Shown: positions 5,625 through 12,399 of the stretch, piece after piece
Layout: every line of letters starts with the position of its first letter
Numbering within the stretch: the stretch's first letter is position 1
Assembly: GCA_035701465.1 (NCBI GenBank)
Contig: DASSMU010000172.1
Coordinates: 1 to 13,603, forward strand
Length of the DNA stretch: 13,603 bases
Direction: 5' to 3'
Origin: VRUE01 sp035701465
GTDB taxonomy: Bacteria > Actinomycetota > Thermoleophilia > Solirubrobacterales > 70-9
Notes under the pieces: generated by a model
Told to the model about the DNA's origin: nothing
Databases searched by the model: none
Seen by the model: the letters and a program-made list of their open reading frames with translations, nothing else
Made by a program: the position numbers and the translations under genes

Positions 5625-6797
5625 TCATTGTGGGATCCGCAGCGCTATCTCCAGCTCGAAGCGAGCGTCGGGGTCGTCGAGCTGGTCGCCCAGGAGCTCG
5701 CGCAGGCGGGCGATGCGGTAGCGGACGGTCTGCGGATGGAGGTGCAGGGCTGTGGCCATCTCGACCGAGTTGCCTTGGTGGCGGACGTAGGCAAGGGCGG
5801 TCTCCCGCATCCGTTTTTGCGCCTTGTCGGTGAGCGCTTCGAACGAGGTGAGCCTTTTGATCGCGATCCGTCCCGCCAGTGCGCCTGCCTCGAAGAGCAG
5901 CAGCTCGGCCAGGTGATCCTCGGCACGGACGAGCCCCACCGAGGGAAGCCTCCCGGCCCGCGCCGCGAGTAGACACGTCTTGGCCAGGTCCCACGATTCG
6001 CGTAGCGCCCCCGGCTCACCTGTCGGCCCGATGGCAACCGGAACGGCGGCGACAGCGTTTTCTATCTCCGCCGCGCGGCCGGGCCCGTCGGGATCGGCCA
6101 GCAACACGCAGCCGGTCTCGTCGAGCTCGGCAACCAGCGAGCCGACCGGGACGCGATGCGCTATCTGCATCAAGTCGGTGGCAGCGCAGGCCAGTGCCGC
6201 GACCCGGCGCGGGAGCTTCCACTCGGCAGCCGCCGCGGTAACGCGCAGGTCGGCCGGGTCGGCGGGGGGATCGCGCAGCAGCAGCGCCGCCAGTTCCTGC
6301 TGTCGCCGGCGGCGCCGGTCTTCGGTCTCGGCCTGGGCCTCGGCGAAACCTTCAACCGAGTCGGCGGAGAGCTCGTCGATGTAGGCGAAGATCGCCTCGG
6401 CGAGAAGGCTGAGGACCTCCGCGTCGAGCTTTGCCCGCCGCCCGGCGCGGGCGAAGTGCCTCCAGGCGACGCGGGCGCCGATCCGGTAGGCCGCCTGCAG
6501 GGAATCCAGGGTCCGCCCCTGGCGCAGCTCCCCCCGGCCAAGCTCCACGTAGACCTCCCGCCCCACGCGACCGGCTTCGGGATCGCGGATCAGAGCGACG
6601 AACTGGCTCAGCGCCTCGCCGACCCCGGTGCGGATGCCGCGGCCGAAATTCCCCTCGAGGGGCCGGGCGTACTCCGGGACCTCGCGGCCGATCGTCTCGA
6701 GTATCTCCCCCGTCGCCGCCTTCAACTCGGGTTCGAGCGTGTCGGCAACCGCGGGCTGGAGGTCGCGCCACGGCTCTGAATCCAGATTTTTTATCAT
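5625..6797 (-). CDS. PucR-type helix-turn-helix transcriptional regulator (390 aa)
   Basis: DNA-binding regulator of the PucR/CdaR type. The C-terminal helix-turn-helix is textbook: GNSVEMATALHLHPQTVRYRIARLRELLG at residues 342-370, preceded by the usual helical stretch ALTDKAQKRMRETALAYVRHQ. The first 170 residues are helical and charged, with VPEYARPLEGNFGRGIRTGV, and resemble the RsbR-like sensory N-domain seen in actinobacterial PucR regulators. The middle holds the weakly conserved GGDEF-like region. It diverges from the fatty acid desaturase gene, and its own start codon lies inside a 28-bp near-perfect inverted repeat, so it probably controls both itself and the desaturase. ATG 6797 is the only good start; no Shine-Dalgarno is seen, suggesting a leaderless or short-leader mRNA. 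Confidence 0.88.
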   Translation of the reverse strand: MIKNLDSEPWRDLQPAVADTLEPELKAATGEILETIGREVPEYARPLEGNFGRGIRTGVGEALSQFVALIRDPEAGRVGREVYVELGRGELRQGRTLDSLQAAYRIGARVAWRHFARAGRRAKLDAEVLSLLAEAIFAYIDELSADSVEGFAEAQAETEDRRRRRQQELAALLLRDPPADPADLRVTAAAAEWKLPRRVAALACAATDLMQIAHRVPVGSLVAELDETGCVLLADPDGPGRAAEIENAVAAVPVAIGPTGEPGALRESWDLAKTCLLAARAGRLPSVGLVRAEDHLAELLLFEAGALAGRIAIKRLTSFEALTDKAQKRMRETALAYVRHQGNSVEMATALHLHPQTVRYRIARLRELLGDQLDDPDARFELEIALRIPQ

Positions 6798-6813
6798 TTA
6801 TATGATGAAAAAT
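6786..6813. promoter_or_regulatory. 28-bp inverted repeat over the PucR-type gene start, candidate operator
   Basis: Arms 6786-6797 and 6802-6813 pair at 11 of 12 positions around TTAT; the core is ATCAT TTAT ATGAT, flanked by T and A runs. The start codon of the PucR-type gene (6797-6795) lies inside the left arm. The surrounding 60 bp is strikingly AT-rich for this window. The symmetry and position suit an operator bound by a dimeric regulator, most simply the PucR-type protein itself. Binding is inferred, not shown. Confidence 0.6.
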
Positions 6814-6829
6814 AGCTTCATAACTTGCT

Positions 6830-6842
6830 TATTAGGCTAATA
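6830..6842. promoter_or_regulatory. Second palindrome in the PucR-desaturase spacer
   Basis: TATTAG (6830-6835) and CTAATA (6837-6842) are a perfect palindrome around one base, 17 bp from the larger inverted repeat. It lies in the presumed desaturase promoter region. Its sequence is not a copy of the larger repeat, so it may be a separate binding site or simply AT-rich promoter DNA. Confidence 0.4.
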
Positions 6843-6875
6843 CCTATGCCCAAAGCTCGCATAATGTGCTTGGAA

Positions 6876-7766
6876 ATGAGCGAGATGACCAAGGTCGAGA
6901 AGGTCGCCAACCTCGGCGCGGTGGTCGTGCCCTTCCTGGCCGTGCTGGCGGCGATCGCGCTGCTTTGGAACGACGTCGTCGGAACGGCCGACCTCGTCAT
7001 CGCAGCGGCGATGTACCTGCTCACGGCGGTCGGGATCACCGTTGGCTTCCACCGACTCCTCACCCACCGCTCCTTCCAGACCTCCAAGCGGTTCGAGTAC
7101 GCATTCGCGGTGCTGGGGTCGATGGCCGTTCAGGGCCCCGTTATCTCATGGGTCGCCGACCACCGCAAGCACCATGCGCACACAGATGAAGAGGGCGATC
7201 CTCACAGCCCCCACGTCGGCCACGGCGGCGGCCTGCGCGGCGTGCTTTCGGGACTGTGGCACGCCCACTCGGGCTGGCTGATGTCCACTCAGGGCAGGGC
7301 CGACTGGAAGCGATACGCGCCCGACCTCTACGAGGACCCCGGCATGCGCCTGATCGGTCGCCGCTTCGTCCCCCTGGTGATCTTGAGCCTGGTGCTGCCC
7401 GCCCTTGCCGGCTACGCCGTCAGCGGCACGATCGCGGGAGCGGCAACGGGGCTGCTCTGGGGAGGGTTGGTGCGGATCTTCTTCGTCCACCACATCACCT
7501 GGAGCGTCAATTCCGTTTGCCACTATTTCGGCACGCGGAGGTTTGACACAGACGACCGGTCGACCAACGTCTTCTGGCTGGCCCTGCCCTCGCTTGGCGA
7601 GTCCTGGCATCACAACCACCACGCCTTCCCACGCTCGGCCGTGCACGGCCTGCGCAAGTGGGAGATGGATCCCTCGGCTGTGATTATCGGCACTATGGAG
7701 AAGCTCGGCCTCGCCTGGAACGTGGTGCGCATCTCACCCGAGCGCCAGTCCCAGCGCGCGGCCTGA
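6876..7766 (+). CDS. Integral-membrane acyl-CoA (stearoyl-CoA type) desaturase, 296 aa
   Basis: Di-iron membrane fatty acid desaturase that inserts a cis double bond in an acyl chain, using electrons from a separate donor. All three histidine boxes of the delta-9 acyl-CoA desaturase family are present: HRLLTH (59-64), HRKHH (96-100) and HHNHH (245-249), plus the conserved EGDPHSP after box 2. Hydrophobic helices lie at about 14-31, 39-57, 75-92, and as a pair in 165-205. ATG 6876 (MSEMTKVEK) fits the family N-terminus; TTG 6825, ATG 6846 and ATG 6864 are alternatives. CATAAT at 6860-6865 could be a -10 box giving a near-leaderless mRNA from 6876. It diverges from the PucR-type gene. No electron-transfer partner gene is adjacent. 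Confidence 0.93.
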   Translation: MSEMTKVEKVANLGAVVVPFLAVLAAIALLWNDVVGTADLVIAAAMYLLTAVGITVGFHRLLTHRSFQTSKRFEYAFAVLGSMAVQGPVISWVADHRKHHAHTDEEGDPHSPHVGHGGGLRGVLSGLWHAHSGWLMSTQGRADWKRYAPDLYEDPGMRLIGRRFVPLVILSLVLPALAGYAVSGTIAGAATGLLWGGLVRIFFVHHITWSVNSVCHYFGTRRFDTDDRSTNVFWLALPSLGESWHHNHHAFPRSAVHGLRKWEMDPSAVIIGTMEKLGLAWNVVRISPERQSQRAA

Positions 7767-7821
7767 ACAGCGGCGTCAAGGCTAAACCTCATCTAAATGG
7801 CCAGAGCAGGTGCGTCAAATT

Positions 7822-7859
7822 TGACTATATGAATAGTCACTGACACTGTGACTGTGTCA
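7822..7859. promoter_or_regulatory. Clustered inverted repeats upstream of the AT-hook gene
   Basis: TGACTAT (7822-7828) and ATAGTCA (7833-7839) form a perfect 7-bp inverted repeat around ATGA. Directly after it TGACAC (7841-7846) pairs with GTGTCA (7854-7859), and GTCAC (7836-7840) with GTGAC (7848-7852). TTGACT at 7821-7826 resembles a -35 box, but no matching -10 is obvious. The cluster lies about 60-95 bp before the AT-hook gene start and probably marks its promoter and operator region. Confidence 0.45.
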
Positions 7860-7880
7860 CACTGCCTGAAGCTGACGACA

Positions 7881-7900
7881 CTCGTGGGAAATCCCACGAG
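7881..7900 (+). promoter_or_regulatory. Perfect 20-bp palindrome in the leader of the AT-hook gene
   Basis: CTCGTGGGA (7881-7889) and TCCCACGAG (7892-7900) are exact complements around AA. The palindrome ends ten bases before the Shine-Dalgarno core of the AT-hook gene. As DNA it could be a dimer-binding site for autoregulation; as RNA it would form an 8-bp hairpin with a GAAA-type loop near the ribosome site. Confidence 0.6.
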
Positions 7901-7915
7901 ATGGAAAGGAAGGAA

Positions 7916-8314
7916 ATGCCAAGCACCAGCAACGTACTCGACGAGGCTCTCGACCTGGTCAGGAAAAGGCTCCACGAGCTCGACGAGGAGCGCAAGCGCC
8001 TCGAGCGCGCACTCGCCGAGCTTGGTGGCACCATCACACGCCGCCCGGGTCGCCCCCGGGGCAGCGGAAAACGCGGACCGGGCCGCCCCCCCAAAGCTGC
8101 TTCCGGTACCACAGCACCACGCAAACGGCGCCGCCGCCGCGGCGGTACTCGTGCCGATCAGGCTGTCGCCCTGGTGGAGAAAAACCCGGGCATCAGCGCT
8201 TCGGATATCGCGAAGTCTTTGAAAATCAAACCGAATTACCTCTACCGTGTCCTCGGTGAACTCGAGAAAGAGGGCAGAGTCAAGAAGAAGGGGCGCGAAT
8301 ACCACCCCGCCTAG
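7916..8314 (+). CDS. Coiled-coil, AT-hook and winged-helix DNA-binding protein (132 aa)
   Basis: Probable nucleoid-associated or regulatory DNA-binding protein. Three parts are visible. Residues 7-36 are a charged helix suited to a dimer coiled coil (ALDLVRKRLHELDEERKRLE). Residues 42-60 hold two AT-hook-like cores (RPGRPRG and GPGRPPK), followed by the basic block KRRRRRGG at 70-77, together a minor-groove-binding region. Residues 79-132 read as a winged helix (ALVEKNPGISASDIAKSLKI, then YLYRVLGELEKEGRVKKKGREY). The start at 7916 is supported by AAGGAAGG directly upstream; an in-frame ATG at 7901 lacks one. A strong terminator follows the stop. Lsr2 and H-NS have a similar layout of oligomer domain plus AT-hook-like DNA contacts but no C-terminal winged helix, so this is not simply Lsr2. 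Confidence 0.83.
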   Translation: MPSTSNVLDEALDLVRKRLHELDEERKRLERALAELGGTITRRPGRPRGSGKRGPGRPPKAASGTTAPRKRRRRRGGTRADQAVALVEKNPGISASDIAKSLKIKPNYLYRVLGELEKEGRVKKKGREYHPA

Positions 8315-8330
8315 AGGCAAGTTACTGCAC

Positions 8331-8364
8331 GAAAAAGCCGGCCCTCTTTGGGGCCGGCTTTTTC
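8331..8364. terminator. Strong bidirectional intrinsic terminator
   Basis: GAAAAAGCCGGCCC (8331-8344) pairs perfectly with GGGCCGGCTTTTTC (8351-8364) around a 6-nt loop. The GC-rich core is flanked by A5 and T5, so it reads as an intrinsic terminator on both strands. It serves the AT-hook gene on the plus strand and the icd-mdh pair on the minus strand; the stops lie 16 bp from each side. Confidence 0.93.
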
Positions 8365-8379
8365 ATACCCAGGTCCAGT

Positions 8380-9366
8380 TCAGACCAAACCGAGCTTGCT
8401 GACCGCCTCGCGCTCTTCGCGCAACTCGGCTGCACTGGCATCGATCCGGCCGCGCGAGAACTCGGTTACCTCAATACCCTCGACAATCGACCACTCGCCT
8501 CCACTGCACTCGCAGGGAAAGCCGGCGACGATGCCCTCCTCGACGCCGTAGGAGCCGTCAGCCGGAACACCCATCGAAACCCAGTCGCCCTCAGGAGTGC
8601 CAAGCACCCAGTCGTGCACGTGGTCGATCGCGGCGTTGGCAGCCGAGGCGGCGCTGGACGCCCCGCGAGCCTCGATGATCGCGGCGCCCCGCTTGGCCAC
8701 GCGGGGGATGAACTCATCGGCGATCCAGGCCTCGTCGTCGATCGCCTCCCAGGCGCTCTGCCCGCCGACTCTGGCGTTGACGAGGTCGGGGTACTGCGTG
8801 GTCGAGTGGTTGCCCCAGACGGTCATGTTGGTGACCTCTGAGATCTCCCTGCCGAGCTTGTTCGCAACCTGCGCGATCGCGCGGTTGTGATCGAGCCGCA
8901 TCATCGCGGTGAAACGCTCGCGGGGGACACCATCGGCGTTCGACATCGCGATCAGGCAGTTGGTGTTGGCGGGATTGCCAACCACCAGAATGCGCACATC
9001 ACTGTCGGCACCAGCGGCGATCGCTTCGCCCTGGGGCTTGAAGATGCCGCCGTTGGCCTCGAGCAGGTCCGAACGCTCCATGCCGGGTCCGCGTGGACGC
9101 GCTCCCACCAGCAGGCCGACGTTGCAGCCGTCGAACGCCTGCTTGGGGTCGTCGAAGATATCGATGCGCCTCAGCAACGGGAAGGCGCAGTCGTCGAGCT
9201 CCATCGCGGTTCCCTCCGCCGCCTTGACGGCATCGGGAATCTCGAGCAGGCTCAGCTCGACCGGGGTGTCGGGGCCGAGCATTTGACCGCTTGCGATCCG
9301 GAACAGCAGCGCGTAGCCGATCTGCCCGGCGGCGCCGGTGACGGTGACTTTCACAGGGGTGCTCAC
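8380..9366 (-). CDS. mdh: Malate dehydrogenase (328 aa)
   Basis: NAD-dependent malate dehydrogenase of the TCA cycle, interconverting malate and oxaloacetate in the cytoplasm. The Rossmann start VTVTGAAGQIGYALLFRIASG is followed by LLVGARPRGPGMERSDLL (substrate-binding arginines), VVGNPANTNCLIA, RLDHNRA with Asp159, and WGNHSTTQYPD with catalytic His187. Length and residue numbers fit the Thermus/cytosolic dimeric type rather than the LDH-like tetrameric type. The start is GTG 9366 with AAGGAG five bases upstream; the frame's longer N-terminal extension is antisense or overlap with icd. It overlaps the icd stop by GTGA, so it is co-transcribed and probably translationally coupled downstream of icd. 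Confidence 0.96.
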   Translation of the reverse strand: MSTPVKVTVTGAAGQIGYALLFRIASGQMLGPDTPVELSLLEIPDAVKAAEGTAMELDDCAFPLLRRIDIFDDPKQAFDGCNVGLLVGARPRGPGMERSDLLEANGGIFKPQGEAIAAGADSDVRILVVGNPANTNCLIAMSNADGVPRERFTAMMRLDHNRAIAQVANKLGREISEVTNMTVWGNHSTTQYPDLVNARVGGQSAWEAIDDEAWIADEFIPRVAKRGAAIIEARGASSAASAANAAIDHVHDWVLGTPEGDWVSMGVPADGSYGVEEGIVAGFPCECSGGEWSIVEGIEVTEFSRGRIDASAAELREEREAVSKLGLV

Positions 9367-10580
9367 AAAATCTCCTTTGCTTTGAGGGCCTCGTCGATCG
9401 AGGCCAGGAACTCCTGCGTGGTCTGGTGCTCCTGGTCGGGACCGACGAGGAGCGCGAGGTCTTTGGTCATGCGGCCGCTTTCCACCGTCTCCACACAGAC
9501 GCGCTCGAGGGTCTCGGCGAAGCGCGAAACCTCGGGCGTGTCGTCGAGGCGGCCGCGGGCGGCGAGACCGCGGGTCCAGGCGAAGATCGAGGCGATCGGG
9601 TTGGTCGAAGTCGGGTTGCCCTGCTGGTGCTGGCGGTAATGGCGGGTGACGGTGCCGTGGGCGGCCTCGGCCTCGACCGTCTCGCCGTCGGGGCTCATCA
9701 GCACGCTGGTCATCAGTCCCAGCGAGCCGAACCCCTGCGCAACGGTGTCGGACTGCACGTCGCCGTCGTAGTTCTTGCAGGCCCAGACGTAGCCGCCCTC
9801 CCACTTCAGCGCCGCGGCAACCATGTCGTCGATCAGGCGGTGTTCGTAGGTGATTCCCGCCGCCTCGAACTCGGCCTCGAACTCGTTCTCGTAGACCTCG
9901 GCGAAGAGGTCCTTGAAGCGGCCGTCGTAGCGCTTGAGGATGGTGTTCTTGGTCGAGAGGTAGACCGGATAGCCGCGATTCAGCCCGTAGCGCATCGAAG
10001 CACGGGCGAAATCCCGGATCGAATCGTCGAGGTTGTACATCGCCATCGCGATACCCGGGCCCGGGAACTCGGAGACGTCGAGCTCGACCGGCTCAGACTC
10101 ATCTTTGGGTGTGTATGTGAGCGTCAGCGTCCCCTCGTCAGGGACGACCATGTCGGTCGCGCGGTACTGATCGCCAAAGGCGTGACGGCCGATCACGATC
10201 GGCTTGGTCCAGCCGGGGACCAGCCGCGGGATGTTCGAGATCACGATCGGCTCGCGGAAGATGACGCCGCCGAGGATGTTGCGGATCGTCCCGTTCGGCG
10301 AGCGGTACATCTCCGCCAAGCCGAACTCCTTCACCCTCGCCTCATCCGGGGTGATCGTCGCGCACTTGACCCCGACCCCGTGCCGCTTGATCGCGTTGGC
10401 GGCGTCGACCGTGATCTGATCACGGGTCGCGTCGCGACTCTCGATCCCCAGGTCGAAGTAGACGAGGTCGAGGTCGAGGTAGGGAAGGATTAGTTGCTCT
10501 TTGATGAACGACCAGATGATCCGGGTCATCTCGTCGCCGTCGAGCTCGACGACCGGGTTCTTCACGGAGATCTTTGCCAC
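9363..10580 (-). CDS. icd: NADP-dependent isocitrate dehydrogenase, eukaryotic-type (405 aa)
   Basis: Oxidatively decarboxylates isocitrate to 2-oxoglutarate with NADP+, in the cytoplasm. It belongs to the homodimeric subfamily that includes human IDH1/IDH2: NPVVELDGDEMTRIIW at residues 8-23, substrate loop RSPNGTIRNILGG at 93-105, and arginines at 100, 109 and 132 exactly as in IDH1. TKNTILKRYDGRFKD and LIDDMVA supply the catalytic Lys and metal-binding Asp. GTG 10580 matches the family N-terminus (MAKISVKNPV); no Shine-Dalgarno precedes it, but TAGCAT (10596-10591), ten bases upstream, is a possible -10 box for a near-leaderless mRNA. It is first in a two-gene operon with mdh and diverges from the AidB-like gene by 37 bp. 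Confidence 0.95.
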   Translation of the reverse strand: MAKISVKNPVVELDGDEMTRIIWSFIKEQLILPYLDLDLVYFDLGIESRDATRDQITVDAANAIKRHGVGVKCATITPDEARVKEFGLAEMYRSPNGTIRNILGGVIFREPIVISNIPRLVPGWTKPIVIGRHAFGDQYRATDMVVPDEGTLTLTYTPKDESEPVELDVSEFPGPGIAMAMYNLDDSIRDFARASMRYGLNRGYPVYLSTKNTILKRYDGRFKDLFAEVYENEFEAEFEAAGITYEHRLIDDMVAAALKWEGGYVWACKNYDGDVQSDTVAQGFGSLGLMTSVLMSPDGETVEAEAAHGTVTRHYRQHQQGNPTSTNPIASIFAWTRGLAARGRLDDTPEVSRFAETLERVCVETVESGRMTKDLALLVGPDQEHQTTQEFLASIDEALKAKEIL

Positions 10581-10617
10581 GCGGCGGGCGATGCTACCGG
10601 CTGCCACAATCAGGTCG

Positions 10618-12282
10618 ATGGCCACCGCCGAGCGCCGCTCCTCCGCTACCCACGAGGTCTTCAACCAGCCGCCGCCGCTGGAGGACTACAACCCCTTCGA
10701 CGCCGATCGCGTGCTGACCGAGGCGCTGCGCCGCGAGGGAGCCGAGTGGGCCGAGGGGCAAGCGCGCGAGATCGGGGCGATCTGCGGCTCGCGGCAGACG
10801 ATCCGCTGGGGATTCGAGGCCAACGAGCAAAAGCCCCAGTTGCGCACCCACGACCGCTACGGCAACCGCGTCGACGAGGTCGAGTTCGACGCCTCCTGGC
10901 ACGAGCTGATGCGGATCGGCGTCGGCAACGGCATGCACGCCGCGCCCTGGCGCGAACCCGGCCCCGGTGCCCACGTCGCCCGCGCCGTGACGTTCATGCT
11001 GCTGATGCAGGCCGAGAGCGGCGTCGGCTGCCCGATCTCGATGACCTACTCGGCGATCCCGGCGCTGCGCAAGCAGCCCGAGCTCGCCGCCGAGTGGGAG
11101 GGGCGCTTCCTCTCGCTCGACTACGACGAGCGCTCGCTGCCGGCCGAGCGCAAGAGCGGCGCCCTCTGCGGGATGGCGATGACCGAGAAGCAGGGCGGCT
11201 CCGACGTCCGCGCCAACACCACGACTGCGACGCCGCTGAACGGCGGCGGGCCCGGCGCCGAGTATGAGATCGTCGGCCACAAGTGGTTCTGCTCGGCGCC
11301 GATGTGCGACGCCTTCCTCGTCCTCGCCCAGACCGAGTCGGGCATCTCCTGCTTCCTGATGCCGCGCTGGACACCCGACGGCGAGCGCAACGCCTTCCAC
11401 ATCCAGCGGCTCAAGGACAAGCTCGGCAACCGCTCCAACGCCTCCAGCGAGGTCGAGTTTCGCGGCGCCTGGGCGCGGATGATCGGCGAGGAGGGCCGCG
11501 GCGTGCCGACGATCATCGAGATGGTCAACCACACCCGCCTCGACTGCGTGATCGGCACCGCCACCGGCTACCGAGCCGGCGTCGTCCAGGCGCTCAACCA
11601 CACCGCCCACCGCTCCGCCTTCGGCAAGGAGCTGATCGAGCAGCCACTGATGCAGAACGTCCTCGCCGACCTCTGCGTCGAGTCCGAGGCGGCGACAGTG
11701 GCGGCGATGCGCCTCGCCCGCTCCTACGACGAGGTGGCGGCTGGGGATGACCAAGCTTTCGAGTTCAGGCGCCTGACCAACGCGGTTCTCAAGTACTGGC
11801 TCTGCAAGCGCGCCCCCTCCCACGCAGTCGAGTGCCTGGAGTGCCTCGGCGGCAACGGCTACGTAGAGGAGTCCGGCATGCCCCGCCTATATCGAGAGGC
11901 CCCGCTGGCCTCGATCTGGGAGGGCTCGGGCAACGTCCAGTGCCTGGACGTCCTCCGCGGGATGGTCAAGAGTCCGGCCTCAGTAGATGCCTTTTTCGCC
12001 GAGGTCCTCGAGGGTGCAGGGGCCGAACCCAAGCTAGACGCCTATGTCTCCTCCCTCCGCGACGAGATCCCCGGTGACATAGACACGATCCAACACCGGG
12101 CACGGCGCATCGTCGAGAAGATGGCTCTAGCCCTGCAGGCTTCGCTTCTCGTCCGGTACGGCGACTCCGCGGTTGCCGACGCCTTCTGCGCCTCGCGGCT
12201 ATCGGGAGACTGGGGCTACGCCTTCGGGACCCTCCCCTCCGGCACGGATTTCAAGCGCATCATCGACCGCCACCGTCCGTAA
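10618..12282 (+). CDS. AidB-like acyl-CoA dehydrogenase family flavoprotein (554 aa)
   Basis: FAD-containing protein of the acyl-CoA dehydrogenase superfamily, AidB branch. E. coli AidB is induced by alkylating agents and binds DNA. Diagnostic motifs are MTEKQGGSDVRANTT (188-202), KWFCSAPMCDAFLVLAQ (from 222), RLKDKLGNRSNASSEVEF, LECLGGNGYVEESGMPRLYR and SIWEGSGN, whose Glu435 matches the AidB active-site glutamate. Length is close to E. coli AidB (541 aa). The start MATAERR at 10618 is chosen because family homology begins at NQPPPLEDYN about 15 residues later; no strong Shine-Dalgarno is seen, and CACAAT (10605-10610) could be a -10 for a leaderless mRNA. A metabolic acyl-CoA dehydrogenase role cannot be excluded. 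Confidence 0.9.
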   Translation: MATAERRSSATHEVFNQPPPLEDYNPFDADRVLTEALRREGAEWAEGQAREIGAICGSRQTIRWGFEANEQKPQLRTHDRYGNRVDEVEFDASWHELMRIGVGNGMHAAPWREPGPGAHVARAVTFMLLMQAESGVGCPISMTYSAIPALRKQPELAAEWEGRFLSLDYDERSLPAERKSGALCGMAMTEKQGGSDVRANTTTATPLNGGGPGAEYEIVGHKWFCSAPMCDAFLVLAQTESGISCFLMPRWTPDGERNAFHIQRLKDKLGNRSNASSEVEFRGAWARMIGEEGRGVPTIIEMVNHTRLDCVIGTATGYRAGVVQALNHTAHRSAFGKELIEQPLMQNVLADLCVESEAATVAAMRLARSYDEVAAGDDQAFEFRRLTNAVLKYWLCKRAPSHAVECLECLGGNGYVEESGMPRLYREAPLASIWEGSGNVQCLDVLRGMVKSPASVDAFFAEVLEGAGAEPKLDAYVSSLRDEIPGDIDTIQHRARRIVEKMALALQASLLVRYGDSAVADAFCASRLSGDWGYAFGTLPSGTDFKRIIDRHRP

Positions 12283-12284
12283 TA

Positions 12285-12398
12285 GGAGAGCCGGGCAGGG
12301 GGTGGAGCGTCTTGTACTTTTTCGCGAGCAAACGCCGCGCGCGCCAGCCATCCAGCGATCCTCGAAAAAGTTAAGCGGAACCCCCTGCCCGGCTCTCC
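12285..12398. repeat. 114-bp element with 19-bp perfect terminal inverted repeats
   Basis: GGAGAGCCGGGCAGGGGGT (12285-12303) and its exact complement (12380-12398) flank 76 bp. Inside, ACTTTTTCG (12316-12324) pairs with CGAAAAAGT (12363-12371), with further partial pairing (CTT 12311-12313 with AAG 12373-12375), so a transcript would fold into one long hairpin. The element fills the gap between the AidB-like stop (12282) and the site-2 protease stop (12400), leaving 2 and 1 bp. It could be a two-way transcription terminator, a palindromic intergenic repeat, or a MITE-like insertion. No flanking target duplication is evident. Confidence 0.75.
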
Positions 12399-12399
12399 G

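Noticed and set aside
9426..10493. A 355-residue plus-strand frame opposite icd
   Set aside because: Antisense shadow of a conserved isocitrate dehydrogenase; no recognisable domain and no ribosome site.
10594..11823. A 409-residue minus-strand frame opposite the AidB-like gene
   Set aside because: It mirrors codon positions of a strongly recognised acyl-CoA dehydrogenase and contains no motif of its own.
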